Shown here: positions 52,728 to 63,806 of the stretch, piece by piece
Position numbering within the stretch: the stretch's first letter is position 1
Layout: every line of letters begins with the position of its first letter
DNA from: Amoebophrya sp. A120
Lineage: Eukaryota > Sar > Dinophyceae > Syndiniales > Amoebophryaceae
Reading direction: 5' to 3'
Length of the DNA: 64,000 nucleotides
NCBI GenBank assembly: GCA_905178155.1
Contig: CAJINV010000012.1
Location: 988,004-1,052,003 of the forward strand
Notes under the pieces: model-generated
Told to the model about the DNA's origin: nothing
Seen by the model: the letters and a program-made list of their open reading frames with translations, nothing else
The model's database searches: none
Position numbers and translations under genes: made by a program

Positions 52728-53839
52728 CTCAGACAGGAGTTAAATTTTACGGTAGTTTAAGTTTTGAAAGATGATACTCCCTATAAAAAGCGAGGGAAAA
52801 GAATAGCATTTGCAAGCTGTCGCTTTGAATATATCTGCCAAGCTACCACTGAGCAGGAAGAAACAAAACAAAATAAGTAGGTGGGTCGCCGTCGCGAGTG
52901 GTTTAATAGAGAAAACAAGGAAACTTCTGTGCTGACACCGAGACTGCCAACACCGGAATAAACGGGAGATATTTATTCGAAATCATGACGGACTGATAGA
53001 CTTCTGTTTAATATATAATATCTACGCGCAGGAGGAGGCGGGAACGAATATAGTAAATCTAGCATTGCTTTGCATCGAACTATGTTGTACTGAATAGTTA
53101 AGTGCGAAGTACTTCAAGCGGCTTTATTCGAGCAACAAGATCAATAAAATTCTCATGGGAGTGGTCCTGCGAGCCAAAAACTGCAGAGCTTGATACAATG
53201 GAAAACATAGGATCAGAATCCGACGGCAGGAAATCCAAATGATCCTGGCGCCTCCTCAACTATCACACGAATCGGATCTCAGTCGCTGTTCAGGAACTCA
53301 GGAACGTTTAGAAAAGGAGAAAAATTGAACCGACTGAATGTTGCTGTTGGTATAGTACTCTTCTTGACCTAGGAACACGAACACGGCTCGTCCCCGCAGG
53401 CTTTCGCTTTGACTTTGTCGCTACAATAGCGACCCTGAAATTGGCGGACGGCACCATGGCGGGCTTTTCTAAAGTGCCTGCCACTGCCAGGAGGTCCGAA
53501 TATAATTACACCAGCTTTACTTCGTCACATCACTTTTGAAGAGGCTTCTGCTCTTTGAAATCAAGTTCAAGAGGAAAGACGTGATCAGGCAGGTTTTCAT
53601 TTTTCTCTGAGAAGGTAGTAGAGAAAGAGATTCAACAATCGGCGGAAAAATTTCTTCCTCCACTGGTCGTGTTTCGTTACCGAAGGACTCATCAAAGTGT
53701 TGCCTTCAGCGAGGAAAATGTAGTAAGTACTTACAACTACCCTGTAGCTGCACTATTACGCCGATGAAAGAGGTCCTGCAGGAGCACGTTGTGATCTACT
53801 ACTGGTCGGGTCGAAGAAGTAGATCAAGCACATTGTGAT
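52728..53839. other. Intergenic, no gene seen
   Basis: A/T-rich DNA with a small G/C-rich patch near 53385-53490 (CTCGTCCCCGCAGGC). It should contain the 5' exon or leader of the 11-introner gene and the 3' flank of the receptor gene. A direct repeat (GTGATCTACT twice, 53791 and 53835) is present. Confidence 0.4.
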
Positions 53840-56800
53840 CTACTCTAGCACATCCGGCACCTTCCCTGATTTCCCCATCTTTTGCTCTGCTTTCTTGGGC
53901 GGGAGCTCGAGGCTTTCTTCCATGGATTTCTTGAAATCAAAATCCTCCTCCTCTTCCTCGCCTATTTCCACTTCCACGGACTGAAAATCCTCCCCAACCC
54001 CGATCTGCTGCCCCGACATCTGTATCCCGCCGGACTTGTCTCCCGTGTCTTGCGACTCGAGCTGCTGGGAATAGGCCATCTGCACCGATCGCTCGCTCGG
54101 ACGCCAGAGGTACATGATGACGGTGAGGAGGAAAGCGAAGCAAACGTGGGACAAAACGTCGGTGAAAATGTACCTTTTAACATTAAAGAAGGTTATTTTC
54201 GATTTGTCCTGCGGCTCCTCAACAAGAACGGCTAAGTATAAATACGGGGAGAATGATTTTTACTCTTCTCGTGCCCTCCCCGTGGAGGAACACTGAAAGA
54301 CTACCTAAGACATTCGTAGTCAGCTCCACACAACACAAAGACAAACTTATTCGCTTCTATTTCTAGTACAGTAAGTCGGCTGTACCTGGTCCGCCAATTC
54401 TGCGCCAATTCCGTCCGCCTGACCACAATTGTCTCGTACCCAACGAGCGCCATCGCGATGCCGACCACCAGCACCAGTGCGAGCCGCAGATTTTGGTACA
54501 CTTCTGCCTTCACCATCTGCCGACTGTTTATGCATTGCAAAAATGTCTGGGTCTGGAAGAATGCAGGACTTGTCATGCTTGTTTGGCATGACTCTTAGAT
54601 CTGTGATGCGTAAGCAGGACCGGGGCCTCTTGCCTGTCATCTTTCTTCTTCTTCTTGGAAACTGTCATGCTATGGCTGCGTATAGTATTGCGCCCACTAA
54701 GTATTCACAGACTTGCATCACAAGTTTCCAGACCCAGACATATTTGCAGTTGATACTGTTGTTCAGATACCCAATCGTTTCCTGCAAGGCGTGCAGAATC
54801 CACACGTAGATCAGGGAGACGAAAAAGGAACCCGGTGTCTATGCATTGCAAAAACATGGTCTGGGTCTGGAAGACGAGTCCAAGGCTTGTCATGCTAGTC
54901 TGGCAGGGCACTGAGCTCTGTATTGCGCGGCCACGAAGAGCTCCGCTTTTCTGTCATGCAAAAATAACTCAGTTTCTCATGCGAAATACGCAACACAAAG
55001 CTGCGGAAAAGTCTGTCATGCTTGGCGGTGCACTACAGTCGTGTTCTTACTATTCACTGAGACGCATCACAAGTTTCCAGAACCAGACATATTTGCATGG
55101 GGTAGGGTCACGAGTAAAATGATTTTCCACGTATCCTGCACTCCGACAACTCTGTTATCCTGTGCAAAAGTATCGCACTCGTAGTTGTAATCGCAGTCAT
55201 GCATTACAAATCTCTTTCTTAAACCTAAATCCGCATTACATATTTCGTTTCTCATGCTGAGAGAATTTGTCATGCGATTTCTACTTAGTGCGATGCTTTT
55301 GCCATTTATATCTGTCCTGCATCAACAGTGCCATCTGCCGGATCCCGTCGGCGAAAATGAATGCACCGACTAGAAGGAGGACCTGGGTCAAGGTTTAATT
55401 TATTTCCTTTCTCTCATTATACAGCTGAAATGTCACTCTATACAAATCTGCTCTGATGCAGGGTTGATGTACCGGAGCACTTCCTGCACTTTATTCAAAG
55501 TGGTATCTTCCTAATCCTATATGGCCGAAAGATTGGTTATGCATCACAAACAGTATATATACCTTTGCCGTGATTTTGCCGTCCAATCTTGGCGCCGTTA
55601 CTCCCAATCCCAAGCAGGCCAGTAACAAAACCCCGTAGCTCAGCCCCTGTTTGGTCACTGTTCCAAAGGAGGCGAGGGCCATCATGGACCACCATCGGTG
55701 ACCAAGGTAATTCCAGTGGAAGAGCGAGATGTACCTGATAAAATTTGTTGCGTTTTCACGAGGAGAGAAGCTTGTTCTCCACACCATGCATGAAGCGATT
55801 GCACGAACGCAAAAGAAGAAATTAATTTGTCCATGCATTTTTACGATTGTTCGAAATCAAAAGTCACTGTTTTCATGCAAACAACTGTCTCAAAAAACCA
55901 GTTTATTACCAGCACGCCGCTTCTATCAGACCGGCGATAATGGCCACGGTGATGAAGTGGTGAATTTTGAAGAGCACATCCGACCACTTGTGGCACCAGA
56001 CGCCCTTATGCACTGCAAAAGTATCGCACTTGTACTACAAGTGCGATACGAAGGGCGAAATGCGGATTTACCTTTAGAAATGAATTTGTAATGCATGATT
56101 GCAATCACTACAAGTTGTAGTGATTGCAATCATGCATTACAAATTCATTTCTAAAGGTAAATCCGCATTACAAATTTGGTTTCTCATGCTGAGGGAGTTT
56201 GTCATGCATTTATACGAGTACGATACTTTTGCAGTTCATAGCCCCAGACGACCAGCAACCCAAGGTAGAGGAACATCAGGTAGAGGTTATCCCGTGTAAA
56301 AATGTCCCCACCCCATGGTCATCAAGCTGGGAATTCTGCTAGACAAATCGACAAGCCTTGGCTGTTGCGCATGACAAGTTTGGGCCCGCAAGGTGCTAGT
56401 CGTGTTTAGCTAGCGCAGCAGCTACTTCACAGATCGGGCACATTATGCTGATTGGAGCATCACAAAACTCAAAACACCACTAGAAAATGCTTCTCATGGG
56501 TCTCCGCATGAGAAACATTTTGAACATGCAGATTTGCATTACAACTCTGGTGGAAAGAGACGTTTTTACACGGGATAGAGGTAGAAACTCAGTTTCGGCA
56601 GTTCCTCCCCGGGCAGATACCCCTTCGACGATATCGTCGAAAGTTCCCCGGAAACAAAAGCCGGCATGGTACTCCCATCCTTCTCGTTGCAGTTAGTCTG
56701 CAAAATATAGTACAGCCCCCCGGTGGGCGGTTTGAAGACGGTAAAATCTCGCTGATAGGTCTATAACCCGCTCAGGTGTTACAATCTCAAACGCTGCAAT

Positions 56801-59262
56801 AGACGAGTCTGCGCCTTGTCTTGCATAATGAGCGTGACAGACTCGCAGAGCGTTCCACTTTCTGCAATACAAATTTCGCCAGATAATTGTAGTGCGGGTT
56901 GGGACCACTCCAGAACTTGTCATGCGCAATCCTATAGGAGTAGAAACTGGATCATGCACTTCTTGCATCACAGATTTCCATATTCTGTTCCTGTTGTAAC
57001 GTTTGAAATTGTAACATCTGAGCAAGCCATAAGGTCGAAGCCGTGGACATGTCCCAAACGTGCACATCCTTATCCTGTGCAAAAGTATCGCACTCGTAGT
57101 ATTAATTGCAATCATGCATTACAAATCTCCTTCCCAAGGTAAAACAGCATGACAATTTTCATTTCTCATGCTGAGTAAATTTGTCATGCGATTTATATAA
57201 TAGAACTATAGAATTTTTACTCGGATTTTTCGCCCTTATAGATTAGAGGGGCGCCCTTAGAAAATGAATTCTAGAAAAGAAGGCATCTAGAGCGCATTCC
57301 CCTGAGCTATTCCTTAGGGGATAGCCCTAGGAGATAGCCCTAGGGGATGGCCTTAGGAAGGTTGACTAGACGGCACACATAGAAACGCTGCAAGCGCAGC
57401 CGGTCGGTAAGCAGTTTATTTGCAACATGAGATGTTTCACTCTGCAACGCAGGCCGCAAGGATTTGCGAGGGCAGGCGGCACCCTGCAGCGCAGGTCGCA
57501 ACTTGCAACGGTAGCCGGACAGGTGTTGCCGACAGCCCTTGCGGCCTGCGCGGCAAGTGGCTGCCCGCGCGGGCGGCGGTGCTTGCGGGTTCCGGCAGCT
57601 TGGTTGCCTGGCAAAGACAGGCGAAGTAACGCGCGTCGCAAAAAGAACAAGACCCCGCAGAGTTTCCTACGGGCCCCGAGGCCCAAGGAAATCGAAAAAA
57701 GCGGAAAAAACGCCAGGCCGGCTTTTAGCAGGCCTATTCTGGCTTGCTACCCCCAAACACCGGCCCCGTTTTGGGGGGGGTAGGGGGGGGGCGCCAGAAC
57801 GTAGCAAAACGAAACGGGGGCGGGAGCGCCCCCCGGGCCTCAGGCAAATTAACACCATCCAAAAATCTCTGGGGGTATATCTGGGGATATATCTGGGGAA
57901 ATATCTGGGGAAATATCTCGGGATATATCTGGGGATATATAAATCTGGGGATATATCTGGGGGTATGTCTGACTGGGGATATGTCTGGGGATATGTCTGG
58001 GGATATATCTGGGGAGATATCTGGGGAGATATCTGGGGAGATCTCTGGGGAGATCTCTGGGGACATATCTGGGGAGATAGTATCTGGGGACATATCTGGG
58101 GAGAAAAGAAAAGGAGGGCGCCTGCATTCTGAAGAAAGCGAGCGGCACTGGGGGGGACAAAAATCCTGCATGTGGTTGGCCTTCTCGCAGGCGGGAAATA
58201 GCACAACAATAGCGCTTCTCTGCTCCGATTTCCCGCCCTTATAGATTCGGCGGCTGGGCTTTCGATAGAAGTTATAGTAAGAGTGGAGGGCGTGACGCTG
58301 CGAATTTCTTTGCCTTCTAGAGGCCTCGCTTGGAGGGCTTTGCTAGATCACGGCCTCGGTCGCTGGCTTAGAAAGCGCTGCGGGTGATTCTTTGTAGAAG
58401 TCAGACAGCCCAAGAAAGGGGAAGCAGGCCAAGGCCAGCGGCCGGGCTGGGACGGGGCAGAAGCCCAGGAAACGAAGGCGGGCGCGTCCGTTTCTAATGC
58501 GGGCCGCTACTAGTGAAGGGCGTCACTAGCAAGCGCGGGCCCGTTTTGTCATGCTACTCGAAACCGCCTAGAGGGCTCCTGCTAGTGGCCGCGTCTCCGC
58601 TAGCAGATAAGATCCACAATCGGGCGACTCTGTCGCCGAATTTGTTCCGCTAGCGTTTCGCGATAGTTTTTTGATTTTAGATTTACTAGGCGACCTATCG
58701 CCGGCGTCCTGGACGCCGGCGTAGTAGTCTAGTACTAGTACGATACTTTTGCAATTCATAATCCTTGCCCAGATTCAATTTGCCGCCCTCGCAAAACTGC
58801 TCGCCCTGGGACAGCTGTGATGGGACGATGAATTTTGGCATGCTAAAACGATAAGGAATCAGTAGTACGACCGCAACGACAGTGAAACAAAATCAAAAAT
58901 CATTGGTGCATGTCAAGATCAAAATCAAGATACACATAGACAAACGAGGACCCAGACAAGTTTATAAGAAGTACCTTCGCCAACCGCGCATGTGGGACCA
59001 CCGCTAGCCCCAAGCCCGGCGGTGGGGTTCCCCCGGAGAGTCTTACCGGGCCGACGAGCGAAATTTCCGTCGGGTATTTCGTATTCACGGTGACAAAGTG
59101 AACCACTTCCAAGGTTTTCGAGGGTGGAAAGGAGGAAAACCTGTCCAGCCAGGTGCGCTCTGCGTTGGCGACGTCTATTCCCGAGAAAAGTAGGCAAGCA
59201 AGCAAAAAGAACGGTGGGACGAATAAGGACGTCGACATCATCTTTTTCGTGGGCGAAACCAT
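53840..59262 (-). CDS. LU7TM / GPR107-TMEM87-like seven-transmembrane protein
   Basis: Lung-seven-transmembrane family (Pfam PF06814), which in animals and plants acts in Golgi and endosomal trafficking. ATG 59262; signal peptide MSTSLFVPPFFLLACLLFSG cut near NAERTW. The luminal domain ends with GGLYYILQTNCNEKDG. Then YLPGEELPKLSFYLYLMFLY leads into TM1 and the family order continues: DVLFKIHHFITVAIIAGLIE, GLSYGVLLLACLGLGV, VLLLVGAFIFADGIRQM, TWKIILLVTLPGSFFVSLIY, LALVLVVGIAMALVGYETI and SHVCFAFLLTVIMYLWRPSE. The acidic tail ends at 53840. Ordinary GT-AG introns: 58974-58815, 55909-55735, 55562-55383 and 54385-54174. Six introners cut the rest, including one enlarged to 1.69 kb. All junctions are in phase. 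The family assignment is strong; ligand and exact compartment are unknown. Confidence 0.9.
54529..54755. mobile_element. Introner, family A, in the LU7TM gene
   Basis: Duplication CTGTT (54524-54528, 54756-54760). Removal reads TIGYLNNSRQMVKAE. Confidence 0.95.
54837..55100. mobile_element. Introner, family A, in the LU7TM gene
   Basis: Left AACATGGTCTGGGTCTGG, right CCAGAACCAGACATATTTGC. Repeat GGT (54834-54836, 55101-55103). Removal reads LLVTLPGSFFVSLIYVW. Confidence 0.88.
55156..55310. mobile_element. Introner, family B, in the LU7TM gene
   Basis: Duplication TCTGT (55151-55155, 55311-55315). Removal reads LLMQDRVVGVQDTWK. Confidence 0.95.
56021..56049. repeat. Perfect inverted repeat, 14-bp arms, 1-nt spacer
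   Basis: GTATCGCACTTGTA, one C, then TACAAGTGCGATAC. It lies at the left end of the family B introner at 56006. Confidence 0.98.
56059..56169. repeat. Perfect inverted repeat, 55-bp arms, 1-nt spacer
   Basis: The arms 56059-56113 and 56115-56169 are exact reverse complements around G at 56114. The arm includes TTTGTAATGCATGATTGCAA, an ordinary family B internal part, so the palindrome is made from introner sequence. Confidence 0.98.
56288..56576. mobile_element. Introner, family C, in the LU7TM gene
   Basis: Left AAAAATGTCCCCACCCCA, right AGAGACGTTTTTACACGGGA. Duplication AGAGGT (56282-56287, 56577-56582). Removal reads LSFYLYLMFLYLGLL. Confidence 0.95.
56762..57031. mobile_element. Introner, family D variant, in the LU7TM gene
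   Basis: Ends CTCAGGTGTTACAATCTCAA and GAAATTGTAACATCTGAG. Duplication AGGTC (56757-56761, 57032-57036). Removal reads MSTASTYQRDFTVFK. The adjacent exon is only about 35 bp. Confidence 0.92.
57201..58728. mobile_element. G/C-rich insertion inside an introner
   Basis: No gene recognised. It holds a 12-bp tandem array, a pair of direct repeats (CGCCCTTATAGATT near 57224 and 58233), short CCTAGG-type repeats near 57300-57355, and G-runs. Boundaries are set by loss of family B similarity. Origin unknown; could be a non-autonomous element. Confidence 0.5.
57868..58104. repeat. Tandem array of a 12-bp unit
   Basis: About 18 imperfect copies of CTGGGGATATAT, drifting to CTGGGGAGATAT and CTGGGGACATAT. 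As 12 is a multiple of three, it is open in several frames on both strands and creates spurious long frames (IWGYIWGN type). Confidence 0.95.
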
Positions 59263-61766
59263 GATGATTTATTTCCTTTCGCTTTCTGTTTATTACTGGT
59301 CGTGAGCCGCTAAAAATACGCCACTCCACGACTCGTCCTTGTTACAATGGACTGCAAGAAAAATCGGTAGAACAATTGTAGCATCGAGCTCATGGCAATG
59401 GTTTGATAAAAGCATGCAGCCGTGTCAGATGGTAATGGTTTGATAAAGATGCCATCGTGTTTAATAATTAAACAGCAGAAAACGGCTGCTGATGCAGGGC
59501 GGCGCAGGCCAATTAGGCCACACATCACTTGTGTTGACCGCAAAAGGACGATCAGCAAACCCGCCAAACAGAAGATGAAAACGACGACATCCGAAGACCT
59601 CAGGGCAGCTACACCGATTGTGCGAAAAGCTGCCGCACAAGCACTTAACGATCGAGCTCACAGAAGTTCGTGGCAATGAAGAAAACCAAAACGAAAACAC
59701 GAAAAATGTCTTCAGCGCGACAGTTCTTGCACCTGTTGGAACAAATACCATGATGAAGGATCTACTGCACTGAACAGAAACAACTGCCACATCAGAGTGA
59801 TGAAATACGGGGAAGAAGAACATCGTCCGCTGTTGTACATTCTGCAAACAACTCACCTATCCGTTCGAAAAAGGACCGAATGATCACACACCCCGGCTTC
59901 TAGGTGGCTTACTTACTTAATTGATCGCGTTGTTTATAATCTTGCGTACCTTTGTACTCGACGTCGTGATATTGTTCACAATTCTGTCGCTGTTTCGCAT
60001 GATCACATGGTTCATTTTTAAAAGTTCAACACGGTCGAGATTTACAGGAACTACTCGATTCGGTATTTCCGGTGTCCTATCCTTTGAAATTTGTATGTAA
60101 ATCGTATACAAATTGAAATTATCCGGTGTTGCTCTTCCTAGTACCGGCTAGGAACACTTGCTCGCATATCTTTCGACCGCGTCATTTGTAAGCCGTGGAC
60201 AAATCAGGTTTCGAAAGCCCCCAAGAATCCGACTTATTATGTTCTTGTCGTCGTACGTATCCGTATTATGCATCGCATGAAGTTGTACCACTCTGCCACG
60301 TCCTGGCTCAGCTGAAAATTATGCGCTGAAAATTTTGCTAGCGACTACTGGTGCTGTTCCTGTTTGTCCGTCGTAAAGATTAAGTAAAAAAAACCCCTGA
60401 AATTATCGCGAGCAGCTTTGCTCGGATCATTTTTTCGTATCGTATGAATCATTGAATGAAATGTAGCATGATAGCCTGTAAGTAGGCTTGTTGATGTAGT
60501 TTGTGGTGCTAAGTATACCAAAGCACTATTCAGAGCTAGAGCTTACTACTTGGTGATGTCAAAATGGATTGGGTTTCTTGCAAGCCGACGTCAGTTGTAT
60601 TTTCGTTTCCCTTTTATTCCTTCCAAGCCGTAGCATATCGCAGGATAGCAGCTCCTTCCAAAAGTCAAGCCAGCTATATTCTAGCGCAAGTACCAGGCTC
60701 AAATATCCTCAACAAGAGACGTTTACCATACGCGGACGCGCTTCTTAAGAAAAGTCTCGCGATAACAAAAAACCTGGCTAAACTTCTACTGATGCTAGAA
60801 AATGAACTGCAAATGTATGAGAAAGACATAACTAGGTAGAAGTAGGTTAAACCTGCTGCAGTTCCAAGGTGGTTTTGTGGAAAAAAAAGGTTCTTGCTTG
60901 GTAGGTTCTTCCATGCCAGATGAACTACCGGAAAAATCACCAGACGTGCGGTTGCTTCTCTCTTGTCTTCTGGAGTGGAGGAAAAAAGGGCTCTAGTACA
61001 GCAGCTTGTGCTGCAAAAGGTATAAATCTAAGGAATTAGATAGAATTTTTCGTTGAGGCGAAGGAAAGCCGAGGATCTTCTTACCTTGTCAGCGACTAAG
61101 GCTAGTATCCTAACTTTTCCCAAGTACTACTACTAGATGATGTTGATGGGGCAAAAAATACGTCAATGTAAAGAAGAGAAAAAAGGCGGGCGCTTCTAGA
61201 TTTCTAGCCTAAAAGAAGGGTTGTAAGTACTGAGAACCATCTTCAAGGAGGTAGATATGCTAGCTATGTCGATCTGAATTCAGCTTATTTGGTCGCACTC
61301 GTAAAGGATTCCCAAAACAGTGGAGGTTCACCAAGCAGTAGCTTGCGATGCTGTGTAGTAAGATAGGCAAACTGCTTTGATGAAACCCGCTCTACATTAC
61401 TCGATGACCAAAAAAGGCTAAGGCTCAGCGTCCTTCAATCAATGTATGAAATTGAAATAGTAAGCATGCTGCACGCATGCTCATTTCTGCTTGTAAGACC
61501 GCCCAAAGAGCTGCGTTGTTTTGAAACGAAGTATATGAACAATCGCTTCAAGAACAACTTCAAGTCATCGTCTCCAAGGAGCGGTTTAGGTTTTGCATCA
61601 GCGGGAGAATGCCATTCAGATTCGAGTCCCGCCCGAGAAAAAGTCGTTCGTTGTATCACGTTTACTTGAATAAATTTGAATAATTCTAGTCGTGTGCGTG
61701 TGGTCGAGGACATAATTTCTACTCTACTTATTTTAGACGAAGATCATATATTGCTGCTGCTGCTTA
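59263..61766. other. Intergenic, weak plus-strand frames only
   Basis: Two plus-strand frames are the best candidates: 59422-59679 (starting at GTG; KMPSCLIIKQQKTAADAG, basic) and 60564-60839 starting at ATG (MDWVSCKPTSVVFSFPF...; 91 codons). Neither has a recognisable domain, and they would be the only genes on this strand. The region is otherwise A/T-rich with no TIR pairs. Confidence 0.35.
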
Positions 61767-63806
61767 TCACATTCCCATCATGCTTCCCAGCATCGGGTTT
61801 GCGAACCGCATGGCCCGGACCTCCGGATGAGGGACGTGTTCGAATATGGCGCTCTCAACTGTTACATTCTCAACTGTTACATATATTTGTCATGCAAAAA
61901 CGCTACTACTCTGAACACTGTCCAGCCTTTTCCGCATGACAACTTCTCGACGCGCTAGATAGTATTACAATCTGCTCCAAACCTGTCATGCAAAAGGCGC
62001 AGCGTTTCCCTTTCACTTTTGCCATTCTTGCATTACAAATTTCATGTAACAGTTGAGAATGTAACGTTTGAGAACGCTATATCGAAGGAGACGACTTTGT
62101 AGCTCAAATCCCGCAAGTACTCGTTTGATTTCTTGACTTGCTCCGTCTCCTTCTCGATCCACTTCGACCTGTTTTCCTTCCCCACCTTGTACCGGATAAA
62201 CGCGCCCTTGTTTTTCATTTGGTCGCAGTAGTTCGGCGCGGAAAAGATGGTGCACAGCTTTCCGTTGTGCTCGAGCTCGTACCTGGGGTTGCATTTGTTT
62301 ATTTCCCAATAAAAAAAAACAGTTATGCATCCATTTTCTTTGTGCGACAACATGAGGCATTAAAAGTCAACATCTTAAATTTCTTATCTATATACCCCTC
62401 ATCCTTCATTTCGTGACTTCTGACCACCATGCTGAGGTCATTCGTCTTCAGAAAATTGTCCGTTACGTCGTGGCCGAATGCCACTCCTACCCCGCGTTTA
62501 CTGGGATATCTACCGGGAAGCGGGCCGGGATCCGACCAGAGCATTTCCACTATTCTGCCACTGTCTGGGGGCTCGCCGATTCTGATATAGAAAAGCGTTT
62601 TGTCGACTACATGCGGAATTTATTATATATCAGGATCATAACCATAAGCGCGTGCGGTTACAAGTAACTACTTTGAAGATGAAGATGCAGAACCTGTGAC
62701 GATGGTTGTCTACGATTCAAATTCGTGGCTACTACCATGCGCACACCTTAAGTCCTCGTCAGCAACAGCATAGTCTTCACCTTCAGAGAGTATTCTTATA
62801 CCTGTCCTCTTTCTCCAGATCTTCGATAGTGACGTTGTCTGCGGAGAACAAGCCGCCATGAACGATGAAGATTTCCTTGTTCAGGACGTGGCAGAGCGGC
62901 AAGTAGCAAAACGTCTCGCAGAACAGGTTGTAGAGCTGCACGTCAAATTTGTTTCTGGTTTCCCCCTCAAACCCGTACAGCTTGTTCATGTTCCGCGTCT
63001 CGTGGTTGCCGCGGGCCAGGTGAACCTGTGATAATACACATCGCAATATTAGTATGAATTGCATTGCAAATTTCCTCATCATGACGAGAAATGGAATCTG
63101 TAATGCTGATTTTAGGAAAAAGATTTGTAATGCACAATTGCAAAAAAAAACAGCTGCTACGCACAAATCTCTTTTACCTTATCCGGGTAGCACAGTTTCC
63201 AGGCGAAGAGGGCGAGTATGACTTCTATCGAAAAGGACCCTCGATCCACGAAGTCACCGTTGAAGAGGTACGGGTTGGTTTCTGACGGGAATCCGTTCAG
63301 GGAGAAGATGTTCAGCAGATCATAATACTGCCCGTGCACATCCCCACACACCGTGAACTCGTCTTCCGCTTCCAGTTTCTGCACGGTCGTGTGCGTTTTT
63401 AGTAATTTCAGCACGTCCAGGACCATTTGGTAGGCGGATTTTTTGTGGATCACCTTCTGTTCCTTCATGTAATCCAGGAACGTTACGACCCAGTCGGAGG
63501 TAATTTGGTCCTTGCCCGGGTAGTATCAAATGCAAATATGTTTGGGTCTGGAAGATTGTCATGCTAGTCCGACATGACTCTGCGATCTGTATTGCCTGGC
63601 CACAAGCAGCCCCTCTTGTCTGTCATGCAAAAACGCAGTTTCTCATGCGTAATACGCAGCACAGAAGCACGATAATACTTGTCATGCTTGGCGGCGCATT
63701 ACAGTGCACTTGCTGTTCACTGACTTGCATCACAACTCTCCAGACCCAGACATATTTGCAATGCATAGGTAGATGGGCCCCTTGTAGGTATCCTCGATCT
63801 CGAGGT
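61767..63806 (-). CDS. Serine/threonine protein phosphatase 5, 5' part missing
   Basis: PPP-family metallophosphatase that removes phosphate from Ser/Thr. The visible exons, 63806-63768, 63523-63178, 63025-62802, 62581-62396, 62283-62082 and 61844-61767, encode the linker and complete catalytic domain. Motifs in order: [16 protein letters not shown] (GDxHG), [12 protein letters not shown] (GDxVDRG), [19 protein letters not shown] (GNHE), then [17 protein letters not shown] and [11 protein letters not shown]. The metal-binding Asp and His residues of these motifs are present. The C-terminus, [18 protein letters not shown] then LGSMMGM, matches PP5 and needs removal of the last introner. The exon at 63.8 kb ([11 protein letters not shown]) is the PP5 linker, so the TPR domain should lie to the right, outside the window or beyond 63807. 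Introns 63177-63026, 62801-62582 and 62395-62284 are ordinary GT-AG. Confidence 0.95.
61845..62081. mobile_element. Introner, family D, in the PP5 gene
   Basis: TIRs TATGGCGCTCTCAACTGTTA and GTTTGAGAACGCTATA. Duplication TCGAA (61840-61844, 62082-62086). Removal reads [15 protein letters not shown], the PP5 C-terminus. Confidence 0.97.
63026..63177. mobile_element. Ordinary GT-AG intron containing a decayed family B introner, in PP5
   Basis: Borders AAG|GTAAAA and CACAG|GTTC are ordinary. The interior still shows GAATTGCATTGCAAATTTCC, GAAATGGAATCTGTAATGC and AAAAAGATTTGTAATGCA, the internal order of family B elements, but no TIR pair or target duplication. Confidence 0.75.
63524..63767. mobile_element. 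Introner, family A, in the PP5 gene
   Basis: Left TATCAAATGCAAATATGTTT, right AGACATATTTGCAATGCATA. Duplication GGTAG (63519-63523, 63768-63772). Removal reads [16 protein letters not shown]. Confidence 0.95.

Larger units (their letters stand above)
56006..56240. mobile_element. Introner, family B, with fold-back palindromes, in the LU7TM gene
   Basis: Duplication GCCC (56002-56005, 56241-56244). It is about 80 bp longer than typical family B because it contains two internal palindromes. Removal reads LLVVWGVWCHKWSDV. Confidence 0.93.
57072..58760. mobile_element. Introner, family B, split by a 1.5-kb insertion, in the LU7TM gene
   Basis: Left half TATCCTGTGCAAAAGTATCG at 57072 to about 57200; right half ACTAGTACGATACTTTTGCA ends at 58760. 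Perfect duplication ATCCTT (57066-57071, 58761-58766). Removal of all 1,689 bp reads LNLGKDVHVWDMSTA, so the enlarged unit still behaves as one intron. Confidence 0.92.

Noticed and set aside
54174-54240. 3' splice site at 54232-54233 (ACTTAG) in the LU7TM gene
   Set aside because: It puts the last membrane segment out of phase; AAAAG at 54174-54178 gives NWRTRYIFTDVLSHV in frame.
57539-58209. Long open frames on both strands with WGYIWGN- or PRYIPRYF-type repeats
   Set aside because: They come from the 12-bp tandem array, which is open in several frames, and lie inside an introner that is removed from the receptor transcript.
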